DNA of 64,000 bases from Desulfovibrionaceae bacterium (GCA_015709205.1 JACCQO010000003.1:124001-188000), one strand, 5' to 3'. Positions 7,113-15,496 are shown, counted from the stretch's first letter. The notes: generated by a model not told the origin, from the letters alone. Made by a program: numbers and translations.

Positions 7113-9608
7113 TTAGATCAGGTTGCGTCCGGCGTTGAAGGCGGCGTAGTTGGACGCCCAGATGGCGGGCTTGGGGCTGACCTTCTTCAGGGCCGCAAGC
7201 CACAGCTCCGCCGGAATGTCGGAGAAGGGCTTCAGGGTGCTCAGCGCGCCGACCATGACCACGTTGGCGCAGCGGCCCGCGGCGTCGCCCAGGGCCAGGG
7301 CCTCCTTGAGCACGTCCAGGAAGAGCACGCGGTAGCCGGAGAGGTTCTTCTCGATGTCCCCGCGCGTGGGGTAGGCGGCCATATCCATGTTCGGCGGCAG
7401 CACCCGGGTGGTGGCCAGCAGGACCATGCCGCCGGGGCGCAGCATCTCCACGAAGCCGGGCCGGTAGACCTCGCTCATCTCCATGCTCACCAGGCAGTCG
7501 GCCGTGCCGGGCAGGAGCACCGGGGAGCTGACCTCGCCGCAGCTGAAGGTGGAGATGACCGGGCCGCCCATCTGGGCCATGCCGTGGGTCTCGCCCTTGA
7601 CCACGTTGGTCTCGCCGTAGCCGGCCAGGAAGGCCAGCTGGGTGAGCACGCGGCCGAAGAACAGGTTGCCCTGGCCGCCCACGCCGCGGATGGCCACGGC
7701 CAGGCGCTTGGGCAGGTCCACGGACGCCATGTCCGGAGCGGGAATCTCCTCGGGCGCGGCGGGCAGCTGCACGCGCGCGGCCGCGGCCTTTTCGTTCTCG
7801 GGCACGATCTCGATGGCCTTGGTCGGGCACATCTGCAGGCAGGCGGGCGTCTCGCCCACGCAGCCGGAGCAGAGGTTGGTGAAGGACGGCAGCCCCTCGG
7901 CGTCGGCCTGGATGCCCGGGCAGATCTGGCACATGCCGCAACGCTTGCAGAGGTCCGCATTGACGCGCAGCTGCTGGCCGTACTTGGCCTTGGGCACCTT
8001 GCGGATGCACGTCCCGCGCACCACCAGGGTGGTGAACACGCCGTTGCCCGCATCCTCCTGGGCCTGCTTCAGGGCCGCGCGGATGGCCTTGCGGTCGTAG
8101 CCGCTCACGGTCACGACCTTGGCCCCGTGGGCCTCCAGGGTCTTTTCCAGGTCGAAGACGTTGGGCTGGCCCGCCAGGTTCACCGGCGAGGTGGGGCCGG
8201 GCTGGCCGCCGGTCATGGCCGTCCAGTGGTTGTCGAGGATGACCTTGATGCCCGGCACGTGGCGGAAGAGGGTGTTGCGCGTGGAGTCCAGGCCGCTGTG
8301 GCACTCGGTGCCGTCGCCGAGCACGCTGATGCACTTGGCGGCCTGCTCCGGGCGGCTGAGCACGTAGCCCGCGCGCTTGGCCTCGCTGGCGCCCATGGCC
8401 AGTCCGGTGTCGATGGCGTTCATGAAGTAGAGCAAGGTGTTGCAGCCGATGTCGCCGAAGGAGACGTCGAGCTTGCCCGAGGTGCGCATCTTGCCCACGA
8501 TCTCGCCGAAGAGGCGGTAGGGACAGCCCGCGCAGATCATGGGCGGCCGGTTGATGCCCGCGGGCACGGCCACGGGCTTGGAGGCGTCCAACCCCAGCTT
8601 GGCCGCGATGAGCGCCGGGGACCACTCGGTGGTCACGTCCGTGGGCTGCTTGCCGACGACCGTCAGGCCCAGGCGCTCCAGCTCCTCCTGCACGAAGCGG
8701 TAGCCGTCCTCGATGACGTGCACGTCGCCCTTGATGGCCGCGCAGAACTCGCGGATGAGCTTCACGGGCAGTGGGTTGGTGAAGGCCAGGGAGAGGATGT
8801 CCATGTCCACGCCCAGGGCGTCGCGCACTTCGCGCACGAACAGCTCCGTGGCGCCGTAGGTGATCACGCCGAGCTTGCCCGAGCCCTTGTGCCAATGGTT
8901 CAGCGGGCTTTCCTCGACCATGCGCTCCAGGGCGGGCATGCGCTCGGTCACGGTGCGCTCGTAGTTGACGCGGGCCGCGCCGGGCAGGGTCATGAAGGAC
9001 TTGATGGGCCCGTCGAGCTCCACGCGCTCGCGGGTCTTGTGCGGGCTCAGGCGCACCAGGCCCTCGCTGTGGCACAGGGTGCCGCAGGCCAGGACCACCA
9101 CCGGGGTGTTGTGCGCGCGGGAGATGTCCGCGGCGATCTCGGCGGCCTCGTGCATCTCCTGGTGGTTGCGCGGCTCGAAGATGGGCAGGAAGCAGCTCCT
9201 GATCATGTAGCGCGGATCCACGAGGTGCTGGGTGGAGCTCGGGGTGAAGTCCGAGGCCACGTAGTAGACCAGCGCGCCGCGCTTCTGCTGATAGAACGCG
9301 CCGCTGGTGAAGATGTCGGCGGCCTGATAGAGGCCCGGGATCTTCATGGTCACGACGCAGTCGTCGCCCGCCAGGGTGCGGCCCAGGCCGGTGGCCGCGG
9401 CCACGGCCTCGTTCACGGACCAGCCCACGCCGATCTTGTCCTGGACCAGCGAGAGGCCCTTGTCGATGACTTCGGTGCTGGGGGTGCCGGGATAGCCGTC
9501 GGCGGCGTGGATGCCGGAGCGCACGCACCCGACGGCGAAGGCGATGTTGCCCTGGAGGACGACGGCTTTGCCGGTCTCGTCCGCGCACAGTTGCTCTATG
9601 GGGTTCAT
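7113..9608 (-). CDS. iorA: Indolepyruvate:ferredoxin oxidoreductase, fused IorA-IorB
   Basis: 831 residues. N-terminal pyrimidine-binding domain (SGIHAADGYPGTPSTEV), TPP-binding core (GDIGCNTLLY; SVLGDGTECHSG; LDNHWTAMTGGQPGP), two [4Fe-4S] ferredoxin motifs near residues 575-620 (LCKRCGMCQICPG and LCSGCVGETPACLQMCP), then a gamma-type IorB domain starting VAIRGVGGQGNLFFGRVL. IorA and IorB are usually separate; here they form one chain. The enzyme oxidatively decarboxylates aryl-pyruvates to aryl-acetyl-CoA and reduces ferredoxin in the cytoplasm. The start at 9608 has GGAGG 5 bases upstream. The gene is 64 bases before the acyl-CoA synthetase start, which completes the pathway. Confidence 0.92.
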   Translation of the reverse strand: MNPIEQLCADETGKAVVLQGNIAFAVGCVRSGIHAADGYPGTPSTEVIDKGLSLVQDKIGVGWSVNEAVAAATGLGRTLAGDDCVVTMKIPGLYQAADIFTSGAFYQQKRGALVYYVASDFTPSSTQHLVDPRYMIRSCFLPIFEPRNHQEMHEAAEIAADISRAHNTPVVVLACGTLCHSEGLVRLSPHKTRERVELDGPIKSFMTLPGAARVNYERTVTERMPALERMVEESPLNHWHKGSGKLGVITYGATELFVREVRDALGVDMDILSLAFTNPLPVKLIREFCAAIKGDVHVIEDGYRFVQEELERLGLTVVGKQPTDVTTEWSPALIAAKLGLDASKPVAVPAGINRPPMICAGCPYRLFGEIVGKMRTSGKLDVSFGDIGCNTLLYFMNAIDTGLAMGASEAKRAGYVLSRPEQAAKCISVLGDGTECHSGLDSTRNTLFRHVPGIKVILDNHWTAMTGGQPGPTSPVNLAGQPNVFDLEKTLEAHGAKVVTVSGYDRKAIRAALKQAQEDAGNGVFTTLVVRGTCIRKVPKAKYGQQLRVNADLCKRCGMCQICPGIQADAEGLPSFTNLCSGCVGETPACLQMCPTKAIEIVPENEKAAAARVQLPAAPEEIPAPDMASVDLPKRLAVAIRGVGGQGNLFFGRVLTQLAFLAGYGETNVVKGETHGMAQMGGPVISTFSCGEVSSPVLLPGTADCLVSMEMSEVYRPGFVEMLRPGGMVLLATTRVLPPNMDMAAYPTRGDIEKNLSGYRVLFLDVLKEALALGDAAGRCANVVMVGALSTLKPFSDIPAELWLAALKKVSPKPAIWASNYAAFNAGRNLI

Positions 9609-9724
9609 GATTCCTCCCTGTTGGGGATATTGCGTTCTTTCAGGACCCGCCGCCCGCCAGCGCCCAAAGGCGCAGCACAAGGGACGGCCGGGGCGGCGGG
9701 CGCGCCCTGATCAATTGTCAGACG

Positions 9725-9753
9725 TTTTTATTGAGGGGCTGCCGATTTGTCAA
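9725..9753 (-). promoter_or_regulatory. Sigma-70-type promoter of iorAB
   Basis: On the minus strand a perfect -35 TTGACA (9753-9748) and a -10 TAAAAA (9730-9725) are separated by 17 bases. They lie about 120 bases upstream of the IorA-IorB start. The flanking sequence to about 9840 is markedly AT-rich, as expected for a promoter in this GC-rich genome. Confidence 0.6.
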
Positions 9754-9831
9754 GCAGGGGGCGGGAGAATTTTATGCATGAAAAATATACCATGTTATTT
9801 CAATTTATTATAGCTATAAAAACGTTATACC

Positions 9832-10083
9832 TTATCTTCCCTCGTCAGGCCGAAAATCGATCCGCACGGCAGCCGTCCCGGCCGGACCCGGTACGACGCG
9901 GCCAAACGCGGCATGTTCGGGGCGCGAGGAATGCCCGGCCTGCGCACGCGCCAAGGCCCGTTGGGCATGGAGGGCGAAAGCCGGGGCACGATGGGCAAAC
10001 GCCGGGCCAGAGAGGAGACACGGCAAGAGGAGGAGCAAGGCGAGGCGCCGAAGCGGCACCGGGGAGACGCTCCGATTCGTCAA
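9832..10083 (-). CDS. Possible small exported protein
   Basis: An 83-codon frame with a plausible signal peptide: RRLALLLLLPCLLSGPAFA followed by HRAP. The only start is TTG at 10083 with a weak upstream AGAAG. The remainder is Arg/Ala/His-rich and unlike any family I recognise. It ends about 80 bases upstream of the iorAB promoter. It may be chance in GC-rich sequence, and the signal peptide is the only reason to list it. Confidence 0.22.
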   Translation of the reverse strand: MTNRSVSPVPLRRLALLLLLPCLLSGPAFAHRAPAFALHAQRALARAQAGHSSRPEHAAFGRVVPGPAGTAAVRIDFRPDEGR

Positions 10084-10289
10084 ACTTCTATTTCATATGC
10101 AAGGGCAACGGGTTGTAGACGTCTTGTCGCGTCCGAACAGGCGGGGGGCTTCGAAGCCCTGTCCGCGCACTCCGACACGGGGGCGCGGCCGTTCCTGAAC
10201 GGAGCTCCCGAGCGGGCCGCACCGCAGCCCCGGCATGGCCGCTCACAGCGAAAACGGAGGCTGGTGCGGCCGCGCCCCCAGGCCCGGAA

Positions 10290-10325
10290 CATCAAAGGGC
10301 CCGCGCGGACGCGGGCCCTTTGATG
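10290..10325 (-). terminator. Perfect 16-bp hairpin downstream of lipoprotein gene
   Basis: 10290-10305 pairs perfectly with 10310-10325 around the loop CGGA. It lies about 100 bases beyond the stop of the minus-strand lipoprotein gene. No T-run follows, so termination may depend on the hairpin alone. The stretch 10084-10289 shows no supported gene. Confidence 0.5.
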
Positions 10326-10422
10326 CCCTGGACCGATCCCGTGGAAGATCCTCGGGGCCGCCCCGGCGGCGGCCAAGACGACCAGGACCGCGCGCCGCGG
10401 CTTGCGGCCCGCCCCTGCCCGG

Positions 10423-11265
10423 CTATTCGCCGATCTGCAACAAGGACGTGTTCATATCGATGAAGAGGCGGAGCATCATGTTGTCGATGAGCATGTTTGC
10501 GATCTGCCGGTCATTGACCTTGCCGAAGTCGTGGCTGTCGACGCCCAGACGTTTCGTCTGGGTGGCGACGATGCAGCATTTTTTCGTCTCGTACAGCTGC
10601 AGGGACGCCTCCGCGCTGACGTCGTGCATGTAATACGTCCGATTCTCGAACCTGATGAGCGGCGCATAGGTTTTCTTGTCAAAGTTGTACTCGTTGAGCA
10701 TGCCGATCAGGACGTACTTCGCCTGCCGCTTCCGCCCTTCCCTGCAGGCCTCGAGCTGGCTCATGTTCCAGCCGCGCGCCTCGACGACGTTGTAGATGCC
10801 GCTCTTGAAGAGATTTTTCTTCAGCGCGCTGTAGGAATCCTGGACGACCCAGGAGGGGATGCTGGACATGGCCTTCTGAAAGGGCAGCATCATGACCGGG
10901 ACGGCGTGGTTCATGCGTTCGAGCCACATTTTCGCCACGGCGGCCTCGCCGGATTGCGGATCCATGCCGATCAGGTCCCTGAACGCGTCCTTGGCCTTGT
11001 TCGGCTCGCCGAGCGCCACGTAGCAGACGCCCGCGATGTTGTAGGGGCCCTGCCGGGACGGCTCGGCGGCGATGGCCTTCGTGGCGTAGGACAGGGCGCA
11101 ATCCACGTCGCCGTCGTTGTAGCAGGCCAGGGCCCGCTTGTAGAGCTCGTCGTATTCGAGCTGCGCCTGCTGCGGGTTCCCGAGCGAGGGATCGAGGATG
11201 TTGCCCGCGATGGGCGGCACGCAGGAGGCGAGCGAGCACAGCAGCAGGATGAGCAGGATGCGCAT
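10423..11265 (-). CDS. TPR-containing lipoprotein with CsgG-like C-terminal region
   Basis: 280 residues. The lipobox LASC puts the lipidated cysteine at residue 15. Residues 35-110 form about two TPR units (ALACYNDGDVDCALSYATKA; YVALGEPNKAKDAFRDLIGM). The C-terminal half resembles CsgG/FlgT-type lipoproteins: a 'KSGIYNVVEARGWN' entry, 'AKYVLIGMLNEYN' and a strand-rich 'ASLQLYETKKCCIVATQTKR'. Family members sit at the outer membrane in secretion or assembly roles. The gene starts 17 bases after the small membrane protein gene and shares its operon. The CsgG relation is by pattern only. Confidence 0.7.
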   Translation of the reverse strand: MRILLILLLCSLASCVPPIAGNILDPSLGNPQQAQLEYDELYKRALACYNDGDVDCALSYATKAIAAEPSRQGPYNIAGVCYVALGEPNKAKDAFRDLIGMDPQSGEAAVAKMWLERMNHAVPVMMLPFQKAMSSIPSWVVQDSYSALKKNLFKSGIYNVVEARGWNMSQLEACREGRKRQAKYVLIGMLNEYNFDKKTYAPLIRFENRTYYMHDVSAEASLQLYETKKCCIVATQTKRLGVDSHDFGKVNDRQIANMLIDNMMLRLFIDMNTSLLQIGE

Positions 11266-11282
11266 GGCGGCGGGTCCTTGGG

Positions 11283-11666
11283 TTACCAGTCCATGGGCGG
11301 CGGAGCCACGGAAGACGAGCGCGACGTGCTTTTCCCGCTCTTTTCCCCGGTCGTCTTGTTCTCGCCCGGGGTCGCCGGGTCGCGGGTCGCCAAATCGCGG
11401 GCTGCGCGTTGCGCCGCCTTCTTCAGGGCGGCTTCGAGTTCGTCGGTCTGCCGAGCCGGCGACTCCGCAGTACCGGGGGTGGCGCGTTGCGCGGGAAGGG
11501 TGCGCCGCGTCGGCGCAACGGTCGTGGCCCGCTGCGACTCGATCCGCCGTGGCGGTGGCGTGTCGCCGAACTGGAGAACATGGGGGGCAAAGACCTGCAG
11601 CAGCGTGACCACGCTGGCGAGCGCGCCCAGGAGCGCCAACAGGAGGTTGAGCGGATTCTTGAACAT
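11283..11666 (-). CDS. Small one-TM protein with Pro/Ala-rich tail
   Basis: 127 residues. An N-terminal helix (LNLLLALLGALASVVTLLQV) is followed by an extended low-complexity region rich in Pro, Arg, Thr and Ser with a short charged helix (TDELEAALKKAAQRAARDLA). The predicted topology is an anchored protein with a long flexible periplasmic or cytoplasmic arm. The start at 11666 is the first Met before the helix. It precedes the TPR lipoprotein by 17 bases. No family recognised. Confidence 0.55.
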   Translation of the reverse strand: MFKNPLNLLLALLGALASVVTLLQVFAPHVLQFGDTPPPRRIESQRATTVAPTRRTLPAQRATPGTAESPARQTDELEAALKKAAQRAARDLATRDPATPGENKTTGEKSGKSTSRSSSVAPPPMDW

Positions 11667-12224
11667 GGCTTGTCCCGTGCCGCGCGGACCATGCCGGAAT
11701 ATGGATGGCTGCGCCCCGAAATTCCCCCATCGGCACGGGCACGGCACCCCCGCCGACCGTCCCGAAAGGATATCTACATAACTTAATAGATGATAACCTA
11801 TTTCCGGATGGGAGACAATCGCGTCGCCGCAACGGAAGCCGGGGGGAGGTGCCGGTCGGCCCGCGCCGCCACGGTCCCGGCCGGAAGAAGGGAAACCACC
11901 TGCCGCCTGCGCCCCCGCCGCCGGGCGCAGGCGTCGCTACGCCGTTCCCCCCTTCAGGCGGCCGGACACCGGCCTGCGCGACAAGCCGCAATGCCGCCCG
12001 GGGTCACCCCGGGCGGCAGATTCGGATCCGTTCATGGCCGTGCAGTGCGCGGCCCGGGAAAGACGCGGAGCGGCCGTTCGCCACGGAAGAAGCCCCCGGC
12101 CGCCACGGACGGGAACGACTCAATCTCGTGCGTTGCGCAGGTCCGTCCCGCCGGGCGACGAACGGAGCGCGCGCGGGCGACGCCGCCGCCCGCCCCGGCC
12201 CCGGCGGTTCCGCGGCCGGGCCGA
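11667..12224. other. Intergenic region with AT-rich patch and 12-bp hairpin
   Basis: No gene is supported. An AT-rich patch at 11768-11815 probably holds the promoter for the two-gene lipoprotein operon on the minus strand. A perfect 12-bp hairpin (11992-12003 with 12007-12018, loop TCA) may terminate the small exported-protein gene that ends at 12225. Confidence 0.4.
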
Positions 12225-12503
12225 TCACTCGTGCGTGGCGTAATGCACGGCGACCTGGTCGCCGTACATGTAGACCCGCTGCACGAAGTATCCCTTGTCC
12301 CCGTAGCAACTCGGGACGTTGTAGGTGATGGTGAATTCGGGATCGGGAATGTTCCCGGTCATGCCCTGGGCGTCGAGGTCCGTGCGGATGCAGGAGTACT
12401 GGTCGGCCCGGCTTCTGGTGCTCGTCGAGGCCAGAACGGCCCCGGCCACGAGAATGCCCGCCGCGAACAGGAACACGTCCCGCCGGCTCAAGCGACTGCT
12501 CAT
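12225..12503 (-). CDS. Small exported protein with Tat-like signal
   Basis: 92 residues. The N-terminus SSRLSRRDVFLFAAGILVAG contains a twin-arginine pattern (SRRDVFL) ahead of a hydrophobic stretch. The mature part of about 55 residues has two cysteines (YSCIRTDL, VPSCYGDKGYF) that could form a disulfide. GGAGGT precedes the ATG at 12503 by 6 bases, which makes this a convincing gene despite its size. It sits between the OmpA lipoprotein and the TPR lipoprotein operons. Function unknown. Confidence 0.65.
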   Translation of the reverse strand: MSSRLSRRDVFLFAAGILVAGAVLASTSTRSRADQYSCIRTDLDAQGMTGNIPDPEFTITYNVPSCYGDKGYFVQRVYMYGDQVAVHYATHE

Positions 12504-12668
12504 TGGTTACCTCCGTTCTTTTTCGACAAGGATGAGCGGGAAAACCCCGCCCCGCACCCTACATCTTCTGTGGATTCCGAACAAAAAATCAAGAGACGGA
12601 GGCCGCCCCCCTGGCGGCTGCGCGCACGCTCCCCGGAGCGGACCTGCGCCCGTCCGCCCGTCCGCCCC

Positions 12669-13244
12669 TCAGCGAACGAGCACTTCCACGCGGCGGTTGC
12701 GGGGTTCCGGTCGCCCCTCCGGCGTCGGGATCATGGGATTCTCCTCGCCGTGCGAGATCACCTGGATGTAGGCCTCCGGAATGCCCCCCGCGATGAGCAT
12801 GTCGGCCACGGCGCGGGCGCGCCGGAGCGACAGGGCCTTGTTGTATTCCTTGTCGCCCGGGCTGTCCGAGTGGCCGGTGACGGAAACGTCCGTGGACCTG
12901 CGGTCCGCGAACGCCTGCAGGACCTCCGGAAGCAGGCCCTGCGATTCGGGGCGCAGCCGCGTGGAATCGCGCTCGAAATAGAAAATGAACCTCGCCGTGG
13001 GCCGCGGGCTCGCCTGGAGCGCCTCGCCGAAGGTGCGCGTGATTTCGGCGTCGGACATGGTGAAGGTCTTGAAGTCCTTGTCCACGGCCTGGTAGGCCTT
13101 GTCCAGGACCACGGGCTCGCCCTGCCTGGGCGTGACCACCACCGAGCCCACCGCCCCGTCCCTGTCGGGCAGGAGCACCACCGTGTTCGCGCCGCAGGCC
13201 GTCAGCAGGCAGAGGCACGCAAGACATCCGAGCAGTGTTTTCAT
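12669..13244 (-). CDS. OmpA/MotB-domain lipoprotein
   Basis: 191 residues. The lipobox LLTAC gives a lipidated Cys17. Residues 85-190 form an OmpA-like peptidoglycan-binding domain: FYFERDSTRLRPES, then VSVTGHSDSPGDKEYNKALS and LRRARAVADMLIAGG, ending RPEPRNRRVEVLV. The short N-terminal region before it is unlike Pal. It starts 8 bases after the FecR gene, so the two are coupled. The likely role is an outer-membrane lipoprotein tethered to peptidoglycan. A weak hairpin at 12602-12618 with an A/T run at 12583-12588 may be its terminator. Confidence 0.85.
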   Translation of the reverse strand: MKTLLGCLACLCLLTACGANTVVLLPDRDGAVGSVVVTPRQGEPVVLDKAYQAVDKDFKTFTMSDAEITRTFGEALQASPRPTARFIFYFERDSTRLRPESQGLLPEVLQAFADRRSTDVSVTGHSDSPGDKEYNKALSLRRARAVADMLIAGGIPEAYIQVISHGEENPMIPTPEGRPEPRNRRVEVLVR

Positions 13245-13252
13245 GACGGCTC

Positions 13253-13735
13253 CTAATCGACCTTGACGAGGAAGCGGGTGCCGCGGATGCCGATCGAGCC
13301 CCTGGGCGTGGTCACGGCGATCTTGTCCGGCGCGATCTTGGCCATCTGGCCGCTGATGAATTGGGTCGTGCCCCGGGCGATGTCCACCAGAAAACGCATG
13401 TCGTCCTCGATGGGGTTGAAGACGAAGGCGTCGATGCGCAGTTCGGAGTTCGAGCCCATGGAGAGCGTGGTGTCGTCGCGGAAGATGACGCCGAGCGTGG
13501 AGTGGGCCCTGGTGACCAGGACGTCGTCCTCGTAGAGGTGCGCGCCCTCGCGCGCGGCCACTTCCTGGCCCTGGCGCAGGATGGCCGCGTCGCCCGTGGC
13601 GGTCTTGACCGAGGCCACGAAGGCCTCGCACGGGACGGCGGCGCCGTCTTCGCAGCCCTGCGCCCGTGCGGCGTCGAGGCCGCCGAGAAGGCACAGGCCC
13701 AGGAGAACGGCCGTTGCAACGGCGATGCGCACCAT
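13253..13735 (-). CDS. Secreted FecR-domain protein
   Basis: 160 residues. A signal peptide ends at AARA (about residue 25). The FecR domain contains 'REGAHLYEDDVLVTRAHSTL', 'RDDTTLSMGSNSELRIDAFV', 'GTTQFISGQMAKIAPDKIAV' and the final TPRGSIGIRGTRFLV. There is no anti-sigma N-terminal region, so this is a stand-alone periplasmic or surface FecR domain, not the classical iron-sensing FecR. A clear GGAGG precedes the ATG at 13735. It leads the operon with the OmpA lipoprotein. A second FecR domain occurs in the RTX protein at the other side of the island. Confidence 0.85.
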   Translation of the reverse strand: MVRIAVATAVLLGLCLLGGLDAARAQGCEDGAAVPCEAFVASVKTATGDAAILRQGQEVAAREGAHLYEDDVLVTRAHSTLGVIFRDDTTLSMGSNSELRIDAFVFNPIEDDMRFLVDIARGTTQFISGQMAKIAPDKIAVTTPRGSIGIRGTRFLVKVD

Positions 13736-13833
13736 GGCTCCCTCCTTGTCGGCGTGGGGCGGCATTCACCAGGGAGCTTAGTTGCTTTTCCGCCTTTGTT
13801 CAACGTGTTGTCCCACGAACCTGGGGTTGCCCC

Positions 13834-14676
13834 CTAAACCGGACACTCGGCGGTTGCCAATGAGCGGATGAATTCGCGGGGCGACTTCATCCGCAGCCCC
13901 TTGTGGGGATGCCTCTCGTTGTAGTCCTCGAACCAGGCCGCCGGCTGACCGAACACGGTCCTGGCGTCCGGCCTGTCGTTCAGATACGCATGGTCGCGCT
14001 TGAAGGTCCTGACAAACGATTCCGTCATGCCGTTGCTCTCCGGACTTCGGACGGGCGTGAAACGGCTCTCCAGTCCCAGCCAGGAGGCAAACTCCACGGT
14101 GTCCCTGGCGGTGAAGCAGGAGCCGTTGTCCGAGAGCCACTGAACACTGTGGGGCGTCCGGCTCGCGCCGAAGCGCTTTTCCACGCATTCCAGCATCAGG
14201 TCCTGCACCATCTCGCCGGAGATGCCCCGTGTCGAGGCCACGTAGCCGATGACCTCGCGGTCGCAGCAGTCGAGGGCGAAGGCCACCCGGACGGCCTCGC
14301 CGTTGACGCAGGACAGTTCGAATACGTCGGAGCACCAGCGCAGGTTGCGCCGGATGGCGATGACCTTGCCATCGTGGGCGCGGCCGGGACGCTTCCCGGA
14401 ATGCCTGGCCAAAAGAAGTCCATGAAGGCGCATGATGCGATACACGCGCTTGTGATTCACCCCGGGGCGCCCCGACTCCGCCAGGCGGCGATTGAGCACG
14501 GCGCACGTGCGCCGGTAGCCGTAGGTCGGGCGCTCGTCGAGAATCTCCCGGATGAGCGTCAGCAGCCTCTCGTCCTCGGCCTTGCTGTAGCGCGGCGGCC
14601 GCGTCCTGGGCCGGGAACCGAGCCGCTCGGCGAGCCTGGAGCGGGACACCTCCAGAGTCTCTGCCACGCGCTTCAT
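13834..14676 (-). CDS. IS3-family transposase OrfB (DDE integrase core)
   Basis: 280 residues. An HTH_21-type region (residues 30-90: RPTYGYRRTCAVLNRRL, VNHKRVYRIM) precedes the rve integrase core. The catalytic triad appears as D117 (WCSDVFEL), D183 (LSDNGSC) and E219 (GMTESFVRTF), with the DD35E spacing of the IS3 family. Its ATG overlaps the end of orfA by 4 bases, so translation may be coupled, or a fusion may form by frameshift as in other IS2-group elements. The stop codon lies 12 bases inside the left terminal repeat. Confidence 0.9.
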   Translation of the reverse strand: MKRVAETLEVSRSRLAERLGSRPRTRPPRYSKAEDERLLTLIREILDERPTYGYRRTCAVLNRRLAESGRPGVNHKRVYRIMRLHGLLLARHSGKRPGRAHDGKVIAIRRNLRWCSDVFELSCVNGEAVRVAFALDCCDREVIGYVASTRGISGEMVQDLMLECVEKRFGASRTPHSVQWLSDNGSCFTARDTVEFASWLGLESRFTPVRSPESNGMTESFVRTFKRDHAYLNDRPDARTVFGQPAAWFEDYNERHPHKGLRMKSPREFIRSLATAECPV

Positions 14677-15071
14677 GGGGTATCGTCCTCGAAGGGCAAC
14701 GGAGTGCGCGAGATCAGTTTTTTTTCGCGCGCGACCTCAATGGCCGCCTTGAGGATCTCCACCTCCATGGTCTTGCGGCCCAGCAGGCGCTCCAGCTCGC
14801 GGATGCGCTTTTTCATGGCCCGGGCCTCGGCGGCCGAGACCACCTGGTCGTTTGCCCGGATCGCCGTCTTGCCGCCCTCGGTCATCAGCTTCCTCCAGCG
14901 GAAAAGCAGATTCGGAGCGATGCCGTGCTTGCGGGCCACGTAGGAAACACTCATCCCTGGCTGGGACGACTCCTCCACGATCCGCAGCTTCTCGGCCAAT
15001 GTCCAGCGCCGGCGCTGGACACTGGCCACTACCTCCCCCGTGGGATACTCGTTAGCACTATGTCTGGACAT
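14673..15071 (-). CDS. IS3-family transposase OrfA (HTH, leucine zipper)
   Basis: 132 residues. Helix-turn-helix at RRRWTLAEKLRIVEESSQPG with MSVSYVARKHGIAPNLLFRW, followed by a coiled coil (AMKKRIRELERLLGRKTMEV). This is the DNA-binding, terminal-repeat-recognising subunit of the IS2 group. Full length. The start at 15071 is the first Met after the terminal repeat. Confidence 0.9.
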   Translation of the reverse strand: MSRHSANEYPTGEVVASVQRRRWTLAEKLRIVEESSQPGMSVSYVARKHGIAPNLLFRWRKLMTEGGKTAIRANDQVVSAAEARAMKKRIRELERLLGRKTMEVEILKAAIEVAREKKLISRTPLPFEDDTP

Positions 15072-15135
15072 ACCTCCACCACTACATCCCAGGTGGCCGA
15101 GGTGTCCGGTCGATACGGGGGGCTACGCCAGAACC

Positions 15136-15278
15136 TTTGAACCGTATCGTTGGGCAACAGCCATCATCATACCAAAATTATTGTATAAACGAATATGTTC
15201 GCGCGCTTGGCTACGTTGCGGCCAATAACGGGTTGTCCCCCAAAGCTAATCCCTTATCGCGGGTAATCTTTGTCATAA
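15136..15278. other. Chromosomal flank between IS element and island
   Basis: No gene is visible. This is the original downstream flank of the tRNA-Phe locus before the island inserted, so it should be contiguous with the tRNA gene in relatives that lack the island. Confidence 0.5.
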
Positions 15279-15312
15279 CAAAAGGGGCTCGCGAAAAGAT
15301 CGCAAGCCCCTT
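15279..15312 (-). terminator. Original tRNA-Phe terminator, now stranded at left end
   Basis: Read on the minus strand, a GGGGCTTGCG / CGCGAGCCCC hairpin is followed by TTTTGTTATG. It abuts the tRNA-Phe fragment. It is the terminator the tRNA gene would have had before integration; the island supplies a substitute at 54292-54322. Confidence 0.7.
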
Positions 15313-15370
15313 GAAATTCGTGGTGCCGAGGGACAGAATTGAACTGCCGACACGGGGATTTTCAGTCCCC
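15308..15370. repeat. Left attachment site: tRNA-Phe 3' fragment
   Basis: 63 bp identical to 54318-54380. It contains tRNA-Phe from the 3' CCA (at 15321-15323) back to the anticodon stem; beyond 15370 the sequence no longer matches a tRNA (ATGAAACC instead of the D-arm). Crossover therefore occurred within the anticodon-stem to 3'-end interval. Confidence 0.95.
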
Positions 15371-15496
15371 ATGAAACCAATTTCACGAACTTTAACAACC
15401 CTTCCCACAACATCATAAAACATGTTGACTAGATTGTATTTTATCCCCATATTGCCTTCACGATTCATCACGGGAAAACCCTTCCCGTAACGACAA

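Larger units (their letters stand above)
13822..15130 (-). mobile_element. IS3-family (IS2-group) insertion sequence, intact
   Basis: 1309 bp bounded by imperfect inverted repeats. The left end starts TGGGGTTGCCCCC and the right end, read inward, TGGCGTAGCCCCCC; both continue to CCGGACAC. A 5-bp direct repeat GAACC flanks it (13817-13821 and 15131-15135), as expected for this group. Two overlapping minus-strand genes, orfA and orfB, fill it. The perfect target duplication and open frames indicate recent insertion. It lies between the FecR operon and the island's left attachment site, outside the island. Confidence 0.9.

Noticed and set aside
4472..9710. Very long plus-strand frames opposite the synthetase and iorAB genes
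   Set aside because: Antisense shadows (His/Gly/Leu-rich, no domain). The minus-strand proteins have complete catalytic motifs.
13253..13735. FecR iron-uptake regulator
   Set aside because: No anti-sigma N-terminal region, no FecI-type sigma factor or TonB receptor nearby; it is a stand-alone exported FecR domain.
15308..15370. A second functional tRNA-Phe
   Set aside because: The match stops at the anticodon stem; D-arm and 5' acceptor strand are missing.
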